DNA of 64,000 nucleotides, from positions 95,141 to 159,140 of the forward strand of contig JAZKBD010000023.1 in NCBI GenBank assembly GCA_040388785.1, given 5' to 3'. The stretch is from 66-474 sp040388785. GTDB lineage: Bacteria > Pseudomonadota > Gammaproteobacteria > Xanthomonadales > Rhodanobacteraceae. The position numbers were made by a program, and so were the translations under genes. The stretch's first letter is position 1, and each line of letters starts with the position of its first letter. Shown one piece after another: positions 46,004-54,090 of this stretch. Under the pieces are notes generated by a model. It was not told where the DNA came from, made no database searches, and saw nothing but the letters and a program-made list of their open reading frames with translations.

Positions 46004-46231
46004 ATGATCGCGACCCTCAAAACCTTCGCGCGCGTGGTGACCACGCCGGTGCACCTGAAGCGCACGCTGCTGATCGCGTGCGTGGTCGGCAGTTGGCTCA
46101 ATCTTTTCAATCACGGCGACGAATTGCTGCATGGCGTGATGAACGCGGCGCTCGCGGCCAAGCTCGTGCTGAATTACCTGACGCCTTTCATCGTGTCGAA
46201 TTTCGGCCTGCTCGCGCATCAGCGGCATTGA
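46004..46231 (+). CDS. NrtS-like small membrane protein
   Basis: A 75-residue protein with two hydrophobic helices (TLLIACVVGSWLNLF and LVLNYLTPFIVSNFGLL). The pattern VGxxLNLxNxGDxL followed by K-x-x-L-x-Y-x-x-P-F-x-V-S fits the NrtS family, small proteins linked to nitrate/nitrite transport in other bacteria. No nitrate genes are adjacent, so its role here is open. It stands alone between groEL and the MCE operon. Confidence 0.72.
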   Translation: MIATLKTFARVVTTPVHLKRTLLIACVVGSWLNLFNHGDELLHGVMNAALAAKLVLNYLTPFIVSNFGLLAHQRH

Positions 46232-46362
46232 CCGGCGCTCGGCCAGCCACACGCGGGCTTCACCCCGCCTGCACCAAGCAGTTGCGATAGTGCGTCGACT
46301 GCGAGCGGCTCGCGCGCGGTGGTTCCGCGCCGCGCCGGAATGCCGCCGCAAGGATGCAGGCG

Positions 46363-47487
46363 ATGGCAGAAACTTCCTCCGACGCACGCTGGCAACGCGA
46401 CAACGATGACGAAATCCTGCTGACGGGCTCGTGGACGTTGTTGCTGGATGCGCGTCGTCGTCGTCGGCTCGCGCGCGAGCTGGGTGGCCGGGATGCGCCG
46501 CACCGTTATCGCTGGAACCTCGATCAGCTCGATGCGCTCGACANNNNNNNNNNCGCGGGCGCGCGCGTGTTGTGGAAGGTCTGGGGCCAGCGTTTGCCGG
46601 AACGGCTCGAGTGCCATGAGGATCATCGGCACTGGTTCCGCTGGCTCGAGCAGACCCGGTTTCCGCCGCGCCCCGATCGGCGCTGGCTGGATGCTGCATT
46701 CGAACGCACCGGCAATCGCGCGTTGGGATTTCTGCGTGCCGTCGGCGGCGTGCTGCTGCTGGTCGGCCAATTGATGCTGGACGTAGGGGCCTGCGTGCGC
46801 CATCCGCGCGCGATTCCGTGGAAGGAAACCACCGCGACGATTTATCACGTCGGCGCCACTTCGATGCTGCTCTTGGGCGTGGTGGGTTTCCTGATCGGGG
46901 TGGTGATGGCGATCCAGATCGGGATGGCGCTGCAGCAGTTCGGCGCGGCGATGATGATCGTCGGCATGATGGGATTGGCGGTGCTGCGCGAACTCGGACC
47001 GGTGATCTGCGGCGTGATCCTGGCGGGGCGTTCGGGTTCGGCGATGACCGCCGGCATCGGCGCAATGCATTTGACCGGCGAGTACGATGCGCTGCGCGCA
47101 TTCGGCTCGTCGCCGAGCCTGCGCCTCGCGCTGCCGCGCGTGCTGGGCGCGATGATCACGTTGCCGCTGCTGGTGGTGTGGACCGATTTCGCCGCGCTGA
47201 TCGGCGGCGCGGTGACCGCGCAAATGGATATGGGTGTCGGCTTCCGGCTTTTCCTGGACCAGTTGCCGCAGCAGATCCGGATCGTGAATTTCTGGATCGG
47301 CCTTGGCAAGGGCGCGCTGTTCGGCCTGACCATCGCCTTGATCGGTTGCTACTTCGGCATGAGTGCGCCGCCCGACACCGCGGGCCTGAGCCGCCACACC
47401 ACGCTCTCGGTGGTGACCAGCCTGACGCTGATCCTGCTGTTCGACGCGAGTTCGGGCGCCCTGCTCACCCACGTGGGATTGCTGTGA
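46363..47487 (+). CDS. mlaE: MlaE-type lipid ABC permease with N-terminal STAS domain
   Basis: A ~374-residue protein. The first ~100 residues resemble a STAS (MlaB-like) domain: EILLTGSWTLLLDA and, across the gap, LD-x-AGARVLWKVWG. Residues ~125-374 are the MlaE permease, with GATSMLLLGVVGFLIGVV, LRELGPVICGVILAGRSGSA and AMHLTGEYDALRAFG (EYDAL is diagnostic). I chose the ATG at 46363 because AAGGA lies eight bases upstream. An N10 run at 46544-46553 interrupts the STAS part; a one-base gap would restore LDSAGA or LDTAGA. The operon order is mlaE-mlaF-mlaD-lipoprotein. Confidence 0.92.
   Translation: MAETSSDARWQRDNDDEILLTGSWTLLLDARRRRRLARELGGRDAPHRYRWNLDQLDALDXXXXAGARVLWKVWGQRLPERLECHEDHRHWFRWLEQTRFPPRPDRRWLDAAFERTGNRALGFLRAVGGVLLLVGQLMLDVGACVRHPRAIPWKETTATIYHVGATSMLLLGVVGFLIGVVMAIQIGMALQQFGAAMMIVGMMGLAVLRELGPVICGVILAGRSGSAMTAGIGAMHLTGEYDALRAFGSSPSLRLALPRVLGAMITLPLLVVWTDFAALIGGAVTAQMDMGVGFRLFLDQLPQQIRIVNFWIGLGKGALFGLTIALIGCYFGMSAPPDTAGLSRHTTLSVVTSLTLILLFDASSGALLTHVGLL
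46544..46553. other. N10 assembly gap inside mlaE
   Basis: Ten unresolved bases. The flanking codons read LD...AGARVLW; STAS homology calls for one residue between them, so the run probably stands for a single base rather than ten. Confidence 0.9.
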
Positions 47488-48302
47488 TGTCGGCGCGCAT
47501 GCCAGGCGATGATGACGTGGTCATCAAGGTGCAGGACCTGCACAAGCAGCTTGGCGGCCAGACGATCCACGACGGCCTCGATCTCGAAGTCCGGCGTGGC
47601 GAACTGGTCAGCGTGATCGGCGCTTCGGGTGCGGGCAAGACGATCCTGCTGGACCAGATTATCGGCCTGTTGCGCCCCGACCGCGGCACGATCCAGGTGC
47701 TCGGCCAGACCATCAACGAACTCGAACCGTGGGAAGCGCGCTTGCTGCGCCGTCGCTGGGGCGTGCTGTTCCAGCAGTCCGCGCTGTTCAGCGCGATGAA
47801 CGTGTACGACAACCTCGCATTCCCGCTGCGCGAGCTGCGCAAGGAAGGCCTGCGCGTCGACGAAGACATGCTGCGCGAAGGCATCGCGCTGAAGCTGCAC
47901 ATGGTCGGGCTGGCGCCGGAAGACGCCTGGAAGTTTCCGTTCGAATTGTCCGGCGGCATGGCCAAGCGTGCGGCGCTGGCGCGCGCGTTGATGCTGGAAG
48001 CGGAGTTGCTGTTCCTCGATGAACCGACGTCGGGCCTCGATCCCGCGGCGGCTTCCGAGTTCGACACGCTGCTGGGCGAACTGCATGCGGAACTCGGCTT
48101 CTCGGCGCTGATGATCACGCACGACACCTACAGCGTCGCGACGCTGAGCGATCGCGTCGCGGTGCTGGTCGACGGCAAGCTGATTGCGGACGGCGCGCTG
48201 GAAGACGTGACCCGCTTCGAGCATCCCTTCATCGCAAGTTTCTTCCACCCGCGCGAAGGCGAAGAACGCTTGCGCGCGTTGGCGGCGCACGGGAGCCATT
48301 GA
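47487..48302 (+). CDS. mlaF: MlaF-type lipid ABC ATPase
   Basis: A 271-residue ABC ATPase. Walker A is GASGAGKTILL, the signature is ELSGGMAKRAALARAL near 155 and Walker B is LLFLDEPTSGLDP. The Gly-Met after LSGG is typical of MlaF/Ttg2A. It energises the MlaE permease. It starts on the last base of the mlaE stop (TGATG). Confidence 0.95.
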   Translation: MSARMPGDDDVVIKVQDLHKQLGGQTIHDGLDLEVRRGELVSVIGASGAGKTILLDQIIGLLRPDRGTIQVLGQTINELEPWEARLLRRRWGVLFQQSALFSAMNVYDNLAFPLRELRKEGLRVDEDMLREGIALKLHMVGLAPEDAWKFPFELSGGMAKRAALARALMLEAELLFLDEPTSGLDPAAASEFDTLLGELHAELGFSALMITHDTYSVATLSDRVAVLVDGKLIADGALEDVTRFEHPFIASFFHPREGEERLRALAAHGSH

Positions 48303-48303
48303 C

Positions 48304-49224
48304 ATGGAAAACCGCGCGCACGCCGTCGCCGCCGTCGTGTTCCTGCTGGTGTTTTCGCTGGGCGCGGTGGTGGTCTACTACTGGCTGGCGAACCGGCAGA
48401 ACGAACCGCTCGCGTACGAGATCGTCACCAGCGAATCGGTGGGCGGATTGTCGGAACAATCCACGGTGCAGTTCAAGGGCATCGNNNNNNNNNNGGTCGG
48501 CCACATCGCCAGCATCGGTTTCGATCCGCACGACCGCTCGCGCGTGGTGATGCGCCTGCAGCTGCAGCCGAAGACCTACGTCACCCACGCGACGTACGCC
48601 GTGGTTGCGATGCAGGGCCTGACCGGCGGCAGCGTGCTGGAACTGAAACTGGGCAAAGGCAGCGACGCGCCGCTCACGACCAGCGACGTGCATCCCGCGC
48701 GCATTCCCATGCATGCGAGCATGCTCGATTCGTTGATGATCCAGGCGCCGAAGGTGATGCAGGATTTGCAGGATGTGTTGGGCAACGTCAACCAACTGCT
48801 CAACACCGGCAATCGCGCGCACGTCGCCGCATCGCTCGCGCAGATCGACGCGGTGACCCGCCAGCTCGCCGCGATCGAAACGAAGCTGCCGGCGCTGCTC
48901 GCCGACGTGCAGCGCAGCGTCGCCGATGCCGATCGGCTGGTGCGCACCGCGCAGACGCCCGTCCGCAACGCCACCGAACTGGAGGCATCGATCGATGCGC
49001 TGGCGCGCTCCAGCCGGCAATTGAGCGAACGGTTGAATCGCCAGACCGCGCCCGATTTCGACAGTTTGAGCCAGAGCCTGCAGCGCACGTCGGAACAACT
49101 GGACCAGTTGCTGCGCGAACTGAAGGCCAAGCCGCAGAGCCTGATCTTCGGGCCGCCCACGCCGCCGCCCGGTCCGGGCGAACCCGGCTTCGGCAAACAC
49201 GGCAAGGAACCTCGCCAGCCATGA
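48304..49224 (+). CDS. mlaD: MCE-domain substrate-binding protein (MlaD-like)
   Basis: A ~306-residue protein with one N-terminal membrane helix (VAAVVFLLVFSLGAVVVYYWL) and one MCE domain (~40-115: VGGLSEQSTVQFKGI, then VGHIASIGFDP). A long helical C-terminal region (~140-280) follows, as in PqiB/YebT/LetB-type hexameric proteins that carry lipids across the periplasm. The N10 run at 48485-48494 lies in the strand QFKGI-x-VG. It is 1 bp after mlaF and overlaps the lipoprotein gene by 4 bp. Confidence 0.92.
   Translation: MENRAHAVAAVVFLLVFSLGAVVVYYWLANRQNEPLAYEIVTSESVGGLSEQSTVQFKGIXXXXVGHIASIGFDPHDRSRVVMRLQLQPKTYVTHATYAVVAMQGLTGGSVLELKLGKGSDAPLTTSDVHPARIPMHASMLDSLMIQAPKVMQDLQDVLGNVNQLLNTGNRAHVAASLAQIDAVTRQLAAIETKLPALLADVQRSVADADRLVRTAQTPVRNATELEASIDALARSSRQLSERLNRQTAPDFDSLSQSLQRTSEQLDQLLRELKAKPQSLIFGPPTPPPGPGEPGFGKHGKEPRQP
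48485..48494. other. N10 assembly gap inside mlaD
   Basis: Ten unresolved bases in the conserved motif FKGI-x-VG. MCE proteins have exactly one residue there, so a one-base gap (GNG codon) fits better than the ten N. Confidence 0.9.
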
Positions 49225-49841
49225 AGCACCTGCGACTCGTGTCGGCGTTGTGCCTGCTCGTGCTGGGCGGTTGCGGCGCCGCATCGCGGCAGAACGTCGT
49301 GCCGCGGCATTACACCCTGGGCCCGTTGACGAATGCGGTGACGCCCACATCGCCGCACGCGCGCGGCGCGATCCTGCGCGTCGCGCGCATCGACATGCCC
49401 GCGTGGCTGCAGGGCACCGGGCTGTATTACCGGCTCGCGTATCGCAGCGACAACGTGGTCGCGGCGTATGCGAACTCGGATTGGGCGGCGCCGCCCGCCG
49501 CCATGCTGGAACAACGGCTGCGCAACGCACTCGCCGGTGGCGGCTGGCGCGCGGTCGTCGGTTCCGCCAGCAACGCGCAGGCGGATTTCACGCTGCACGT
49601 CAGCGTGGACGATTTCAGCCAGGTGTTCACGTCGCCCGGCGAAAGCGTCGGCGTGCTGGACGCGACGGCGACGCTGGACGGCGCCCACGATGCGCTGGTC
49701 GCGCAGCGGCATTTCCATTTCCGGGCCGCGGCGCCGACGGCCGATGCGGCGGGCGGCGTCCGGGCGCTCGACGCCGCGAGCCGCGATTTCGCGCGCCGGT
49801 TGCGCGACTGGCTGGCCGCGCAGCAGCCCAACCGTTCATGA
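49221..49841 (+). CDS. PqiC-like ABC-associated outer-membrane lipoprotein
   Basis: A 206-residue lipoprotein with signal SALCLLVLGGC (lipobox LGGC, lipid-bearing Cys ~18). The mature part matches the ABC-type transport auxiliary lipoprotein family (PqiC/YmbA, DUF330): PRHYTLGPL, LRVARIDMPAWLQGTGLYYRL and the late FHFRAAAP strand. It likely receives lipids from the MCE protein at the outer membrane. It overlaps mlaD by four bases and ends the operon. The 268 bp that follow hold no gene I can support. Confidence 0.88.
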   Translation: MKHLRLVSALCLLVLGGCGAASRQNVVPRHYTLGPLTNAVTPTSPHARGAILRVARIDMPAWLQGTGLYYRLAYRSDNVVAAYANSDWAAPPAAMLEQRLRNALAGGGWRAVVGSASNAQADFTLHVSVDDFSQVFTSPGESVGVLDATATLDGAHDALVAQRHFHFRAAAPTADAAGGVRALDAASRDFARRLRDWLAAQQPNRS

Positions 49842-50109
49842 AGGTCGCGCGCAGCCACTGAGGGCGCTGCTTGCGCGCAGCGTGCAGCTTCGTTATGCTG
49901 CACCGCAGCAACCGGGCTTCCTGCCCGATTTCCCTCGCCGCGCGATTCGCGCTGGAGCGTTCGCTCCCTGTTTCACCCGCCTCCGCCCATCGGCATCCCC
50001 GATGCATGGAAACCACGTGCCACTTCGATGGCCGTCGCGCGCCTGCGGCCGCGCGCGTCGCATTCCCGTTGCCGCACCTCGATCCACTGAATCCCCAGGT
50101 ACACGCGTC

Positions 50110-50652
50110 ATGAAACGTCTTGCATCCATCCTCGCCTTCACGCTGCTGGTCGGCGGCGTCGCCTCGGCCGCCACGCTGCCGTTGCCCGCGGGCACCACCG
50201 CCGTGCCACTCGCGGTCATCACCAACGATCGCGATACCACGGTCAGCCGCATGGCGCTGATGGTGAGCGACGCCGCCGTCAGCGGCATCTCCATGGAAAC
50301 CAGCGCGAATGCCGGCAGCGATCCGGCCGACGCGACGTCGCAGGTTTATCCGCTGGCCGGCATCGAAAGCCATGACGGCGTGGTGCTCGGACAGGGCCAA
50401 GGCGTCAAGGCGATCTTCCTGCGCGGCGACATCGCGTCGCAGGACGGCCGCGGCTCGCTCACCATCCGCTATTTGACCAACGGCGTGTTCCGGCACTGGG
50501 CCGAATGCCGCATCGACCTGCAGAAGCTGGGGCCGAATCACTGGCAACTGGTGAACGCCTACGACGGCCGCCCGATCGAGCGCATCAAGGTGAAGACCTG
50601 GGCGCTGGGCATTTCGACGCTGGCGAACGTCTGCCCGAACACGGCGGCGTAA
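50110..50652 (+). CDS. Secreted protein of unknown function
   Basis: A 180-residue protein with a clear Sec signal (LASILAFTLLVGGVASA). The mature part is rich in beta-strand patterns with two Cys, near residues 139 and 175, that could form a disulfide. I do not recognise a family. It stands alone and converges with the udgX gene. Confidence 0.7.
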   Translation: MKRLASILAFTLLVGGVASAATLPLPAGTTAVPLAVITNDRDTTVSRMALMVSDAAVSGISMETSANAGSDPADATSQVYPLAGIESHDGVVLGQGQGVKAIFLRGDIASQDGRGSLTIRYLTNGVFRHWAECRIDLQKLGPNHWQLVNAYDGRPIERIKVKTWALGISTLANVCPNTAA

Positions 50653-50681
50653 ACGCTGTTGCAGCATCAATGAGGGAACGG

Positions 50682-50707
50682 GATGGCCGTGTACGAGCAC
50701 GGCCATC
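50682..50707. terminator. Bidirectional hairpin between convergent genes
   Basis: GATGGCCGTG (50682-50691) and CACGGCCATC (50698-50707) form a perfect 10-bp stem with a 6-nt loop, one base beyond the udgX stop and 29 bp after the secreted-protein stop. No T-run follows on either strand. Confidence 0.5.
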
Positions 50708-50708
50708 G

Positions 50709-51344
50709 TCAACGGACGCCCGCGACCGCGCGCAAATCCTTGACCAGTTGCCGATACATCGCATCCTTGCGCTCGCGTCCGCGCAGGATCGCCGACGGAT
50801 GCCAGGTCGCCATCGCATGCACGTGTTCGCCCAGCATGCGCCATTCGCCGCGCTGGCGTGACAGGCGGAATGCGTTGCCGAACAGCGTCTGCGCCGCCAT
50901 GGCGCCGAGCGCCACGATGATTTTCGGGCGCACGCGCGCGAGTTCCGCCGCCAGCCACATCCGGCACGCGGCCTGCTCCGCCGCGTTGGCGCGCTTGTGC
51001 AGTTTCGCCGTGCCGCGCTGCGCGTATTTGAAATGCTTCACGGTGTTGGTGAGGTAGAGCGCGCCGCGATCGATGCCGGCTTCCGCCAGTGCGTGATCGA
51101 GCATGCGCCCGGCCGGGCCGACGAAGGGCTCGCCCTGCATGTCCTCGTGCAGGCCCGGCTGCTCGCCGATCAGCATGATGTCCGCGTCGGCCGGACCTTC
51201 GCCGAACACGGTTTGCGTGGCGGGCTTCCACAGCGGACAGGCGCGGCAATCGCGCGCCTTGCGCCGCAGCGCGGCGAGGTTGCCTTCCGGAATTTCATCG
51301 ACCGGTTTGGCGAGAAGCGTCGAGGGTGGCGTCGTGTCGGTCAT
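50709..51344 (-). CDS. UdgX-type uracil-DNA glycosylase
   Basis: A 211-residue family 4-like uracil-DNA glycosylase. Four Cys for an iron-sulfur cluster begin with CRACPLW; MLIGEQPGLHEDMQGEPFVGPAG is the active-site block and TWHPSAILR the second motif. The insert QRGTAKLHKR corresponds to the UdgX loop RGKRRIH, whose His forms a covalent bond to the abasic site. Here the His is kept but the preceding Arg residues are changed. It probably repairs or tightly binds uracil in DNA. Confidence 0.88.
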   Translation of the reverse strand: MTDTTPPSTLLAKPVDEIPEGNLAALRRKARDCRACPLWKPATQTVFGEGPADADIMLIGEQPGLHEDMQGEPFVGPAGRMLDHALAEAGIDRGALYLTNTVKHFKYAQRGTAKLHKRANAAEQAACRMWLAAELARVRPKIIVALGAMAAQTLFGNAFRLSRQRGEWRMLGEHVHAMATWHPSAILRGRERKDAMYRQLVKDLRAVAGVR

Positions 51345-51385
51345 GGAACCTCCGTGTTCCGGACAAACCCTGTTGCGGAGCGAAG

Positions 51386-52801
51386 CTAGCGCTCGCTGCG
51401 TGCGCGCACCTCAGCGAAATGCCAGTCGCGCAACAATGAGCCATTCTCCCACACCGTCTGCATCGCATCCTCCCAGCCCAGCCCGAGCGTTGTGGCGTCG
51501 CCTTCGATCGCGCCATCCGGCAGCGCGACGGTCCTGAAGGTGCCGTAGTCGCGGTGCCGCGCCAGCGCCAGCCGCCCGCGCTTGGAGGCTTTCGCGTGAT
51601 CGGTGGCCGGATCCTTGAACACGTCGATCCACCGGCCATCGATGCGCGCGGCGGAACACTTCAGCGCGAACTTCTGGGTGTCGCGGTCGAGCTTCTGCAG
51701 CAGCGCGCCGCCCATCCCGAACGCGATGTTGTCGGCGGAATAGTGCGCGTGCGTGATGCGCTCCAGGATCAGGCGGATCGAGTCGGGATTCACGCCGTCG
51801 CCCTGGATCACGCGCACGTGGTTCAGCACGCGGTAGCCCTTCGAATTCACGGTGCTGCCGAAAGCCGCGTTCAACATCGAAAGCGTCTTGTGCACCACGT
51901 CCGCGGGATCGCCGGAATCCGGACGCACCACCAGCGTCGCGCCGCTCCTGATCACCTCCTCGCGCAACGCGCCGCCCCACATCGCCTCGATCGCATGGAA
52001 CAGGTCGTAGCTGTCCGACACGCACGCGACGATCGAACCCGGTTTGGCGAATTGCCGCAGCATGTTGCGGTACGCGTCCAGTTCGCGGTCCTTGCCCCAC
52101 GCCGTGATGGTGCTGTGCTCGGCCGCGGGAATCGAAAACCCCGCCATGGCTTCGCCGTAATACTCGCGCGCGGCCAGCACGCCAAGCACCGTGTCGGTGC
52201 CCTTGAAGTTGACGAGGTGCGCCATCCCGCCCAAGGCCGCCGATTCCGCGCTGGACACGCCGCGCGAACCGAAATCGTGCAGCTTGAACGGGATCTGTGC
52301 CGCGGGATCGTCGCTGGTCCTGTCGAGGTATTCGCGGATCGTCTGCTTGACGTGCCAGCTGATCGTCGCGACCGTGACCGGATACCACACCCGCATCAAC
52401 AGCGTTTCGACGTACGACGGCACCCAGAAACAGGCGGGGCAGGTGCTCTCGATCGTCATCAGCGCCTGGTGCGTCGGCACCACCGTGCCTTCATGCACCG
52501 CGCGGATGCGCAGCGGCAATCGTCCCCGGTGCGCATCGATGACATGCCGCCAGCCCGCCTCGTTGAACGGCTCGCCGTGCGCGGCGAAGAATGTCTTCGC
52601 CTCGTCGACCATCGCGCTCGTGACCGGCTGCAAAAGATGTTCCTTCAGGATCGACTGCAAGCCGAAGAACAGCGTGCGTTCGTATTCGCCGCCGCGGCTT
52701 TCCAGGTAGAAGAACGTCGCGTCGACGCCCGGCGGATACTGCAGCCAGTGGCTGGCCTTGTAGCTGTCGGTGTTGAGGATCAGGTTGCGGGCGAGATGCA
52801 T
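51386..52801 (-). CDS. nadV: Nicotinamide phosphoribosyltransferase
   Basis: A 471-residue protein like NAMPT/NadV. LNTDSYKASHWLQYPPG at the start, HDFGSRGVSSAESAALGG near residue 175, HLVNFKGTDT, PAAEHSTITAWG and VRPDSGDPADVV are all diagnostic. It makes NMN from nicotinamide and PRPP, recycling NAD. The ATG at 52801 fits. It is monocistronic, with no adjacent NAD-salvage gene. Confidence 0.94.
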   Translation of the reverse strand: MHLARNLILNTDSYKASHWLQYPPGVDATFFYLESRGGEYERTLFFGLQSILKEHLLQPVTSAMVDEAKTFFAAHGEPFNEAGWRHVIDAHRGRLPLRIRAVHEGTVVPTHQALMTIESTCPACFWVPSYVETLLMRVWYPVTVATISWHVKQTIREYLDRTSDDPAAQIPFKLHDFGSRGVSSAESAALGGMAHLVNFKGTDTVLGVLAAREYYGEAMAGFSIPAAEHSTITAWGKDRELDAYRNMLRQFAKPGSIVACVSDSYDLFHAIEAMWGGALREEVIRSGATLVVRPDSGDPADVVHKTLSMLNAAFGSTVNSKGYRVLNHVRVIQGDGVNPDSIRLILERITHAHYSADNIAFGMGGALLQKLDRDTQKFALKCSAARIDGRWIDVFKDPATDHAKASKRGRLALARHRDYGTFRTVALPDGAIEGDATTLGLGWEDAMQTVWENGSLLRDWHFAEVRARSER

Positions 52802-52835
52802 GCGCGAAGCCGCCGACCGGTCGATGCCGGGCCCA

Positions 52836-53282
52836 TCATTCTAGCGATCGCCTTTTGGAACCGACGGCTTCCTGCTTGCTGCGCTTCGAACGCGCGCGCC
52901 GTGGCGCCTGCTTGCGCGCCGTGCCGCCGCTCGCCCCGGTTTCGCCCAACACCATTGTTCCCGGTATGTGCCGTTTGCCCCAACGGACGAACGCACGCAG
53001 CACGTCGGCGAGGTCCTTGCCCTTTGGCGTCAGCGCGTAGGCGTATCGCACCGGACGCTCCTGATACGGGGTGCTGCTGACGATGCCAGCGTCTTCGAGG
53101 CGCCGCAGGCGATCGGCGAGCAGGTTGGTGGGAATGCCTTCCGGCGAATCCGCAAGCTCCTTGTAGGTGCGCTTGCCGCGCAGCAGGTCGCGCACCACCA
53201 GCAGCGACCACTTGTCGCCGACGAAGTCGAGCGAATTGGCGACCGCGCAGGGCGAGCGGGGGAAAGGCTTGGCGGAACCCAT
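52836..53282 (-). CDS. HxlR-family transcriptional regulator
   Basis: A 148-residue winged-helix regulator. CAVANSLDFVGDKWSLLVVRDLL near residue 12 and RTYKELADSPEGIPTNLLADRLRRLEDAGI (marked 53082-53180) are the HxlR core. The C-terminal ~35 residues are Lys/Arg/Ala-rich. The Cys near residue 12 is at the position used for redox or aldehyde sensing in several HxlR proteins. It diverges from the membrane-protein gene at 53368 over two identical palindromes, so it likely controls both. Confidence 0.92.
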   Translation of the reverse strand: MGSAKPFPRSPCAVANSLDFVGDKWSLLVVRDLLRGKRTYKELADSPEGIPTNLLADRLRRLEDAGIVSSTPYQERPVRYAYALTPKGKDLADVLRAFVRWGKRHIPGTMVLGETGASGGTARKQAPRRARSKRSKQEAVGSKRRSLE

Positions 53283-53296
53283 GTCGAATCCGGGTA

Positions 53297-53313
53297 ACTT
53301 GCGAAGTGCAAGT
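53297..53313. promoter_or_regulatory. HxlR operator 1
   Basis: ACTTGC-GAAGT-GCAAGT, an inverted repeat 15 bp upstream of the hxlR-type gene's ATG. Its arms and 5-nt spacer are repeated exactly at 53336-53352. Confidence 0.7.
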
Positions 53314-53335
53314 CAGTATGCTACGGTGCGCAATG

Positions 53336-53352
53336 ACTTGCAAAATGCAAGT
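53336..53352. promoter_or_regulatory. HxlR operator 2
   Basis: ACTTGC-AAAAT-GCAAGT, with the same arms as operator 1 and a centre-to-centre distance of 39 bp. It is 16 bp before the divergent membrane-protein ATG. The symmetrical placing suits co-regulation of both genes by the HxlR protein. Confidence 0.7.
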
Positions 53353-53367
53353 AACTGGAACAGCATC

Positions 53368-54006
53368 ATGTCGACGACAGTCGTTCCGCCTCAAGCCAAT
53401 GCATCGAGCGGCACCCGCTTCGGCGTCGCTTGCGTCATCGCAGTCTGGTTCGTGCTGATCGTGTCGTTGGGCGCACGGGGTGCGTTCCTCGGCCGGCCGG
53501 GGGCGCCACCCATCGGCATGGCGATCGCCTTCACGGCGCCGCTGCTGTTTTTCTTCGCCTGGCTGCGGCTCTCGTCCAGCTTCCGCGATTTCATCCTCTC
53601 GCTCGACCTGCGGTTGATTGCCGGCATGCAGGCGTGGCGGTTCGCGGGGCTGGGCTTCCTGTTCCTGCATGCGTACAAGGTGCTGCCGGGCTTGTTCGCG
53701 CTGCCCGCGGGTCTGGGAGACATGGCGGTCGGACTCGCCACGCCCTGGATGATTCTCGGCCTTGCGCGTCATCCGGATTTCGCTGCCAGCGCCGCATTCG
53801 TGCGCTGGAACTGGCTCGGCATCCTCGATCTCGTCGTCGCCCTCGGCCTCGGTGGCTCAATGGCGATGCTGGCTCCCGGAGCGATCAGCACTGCGCCCAT
53901 GGCGACATTGCCGTTGTTGATCGTGCCGGCCTTCCTCGTGCCGCTGTTCCTGATGCTGCACGCGACGGCGCTGATGCAGAGTCGACGGATGGCCGACGGC
54001 GGATAA
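53368..54006 (+). CDS. Multi-helix membrane protein under HxlR control
   Basis: A 212-residue protein with about six hydrophobic helices, among them VACVIAVWFVLIVSLG, MAIAFTAPLLFFFAWL, FLFLHAYKVLPGLFAL and LPLLIVPAFLVPLFLML. I do not recognise a named family. The divergent HxlR gene and the twin operators suggest that it is induced by a small reactive compound. The next gene, a B3 beta-lactamase, follows 84 bp later. Confidence 0.75.
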   Translation: MSTTVVPPQANASSGTRFGVACVIAVWFVLIVSLGARGAFLGRPGAPPIGMAIAFTAPLLFFFAWLRLSSSFRDFILSLDLRLIAGMQAWRFAGLGFLFLHAYKVLPGLFALPAGLGDMAVGLATPWMILGLARHPDFAASAAFVRWNWLGILDLVVALGLGGSMAMLAPGAISTAPMATLPLLIVPAFLVPLFLMLHATALMQSRRMADGG

Positions 54007-54090
54007 CGCGCCTCAACCCATTCGCATCCTTGGCCGGATCGGGACGCGCACTCTATCCTGAGCGTTCCTCCGGTACGGCAAGGCTCGAAC

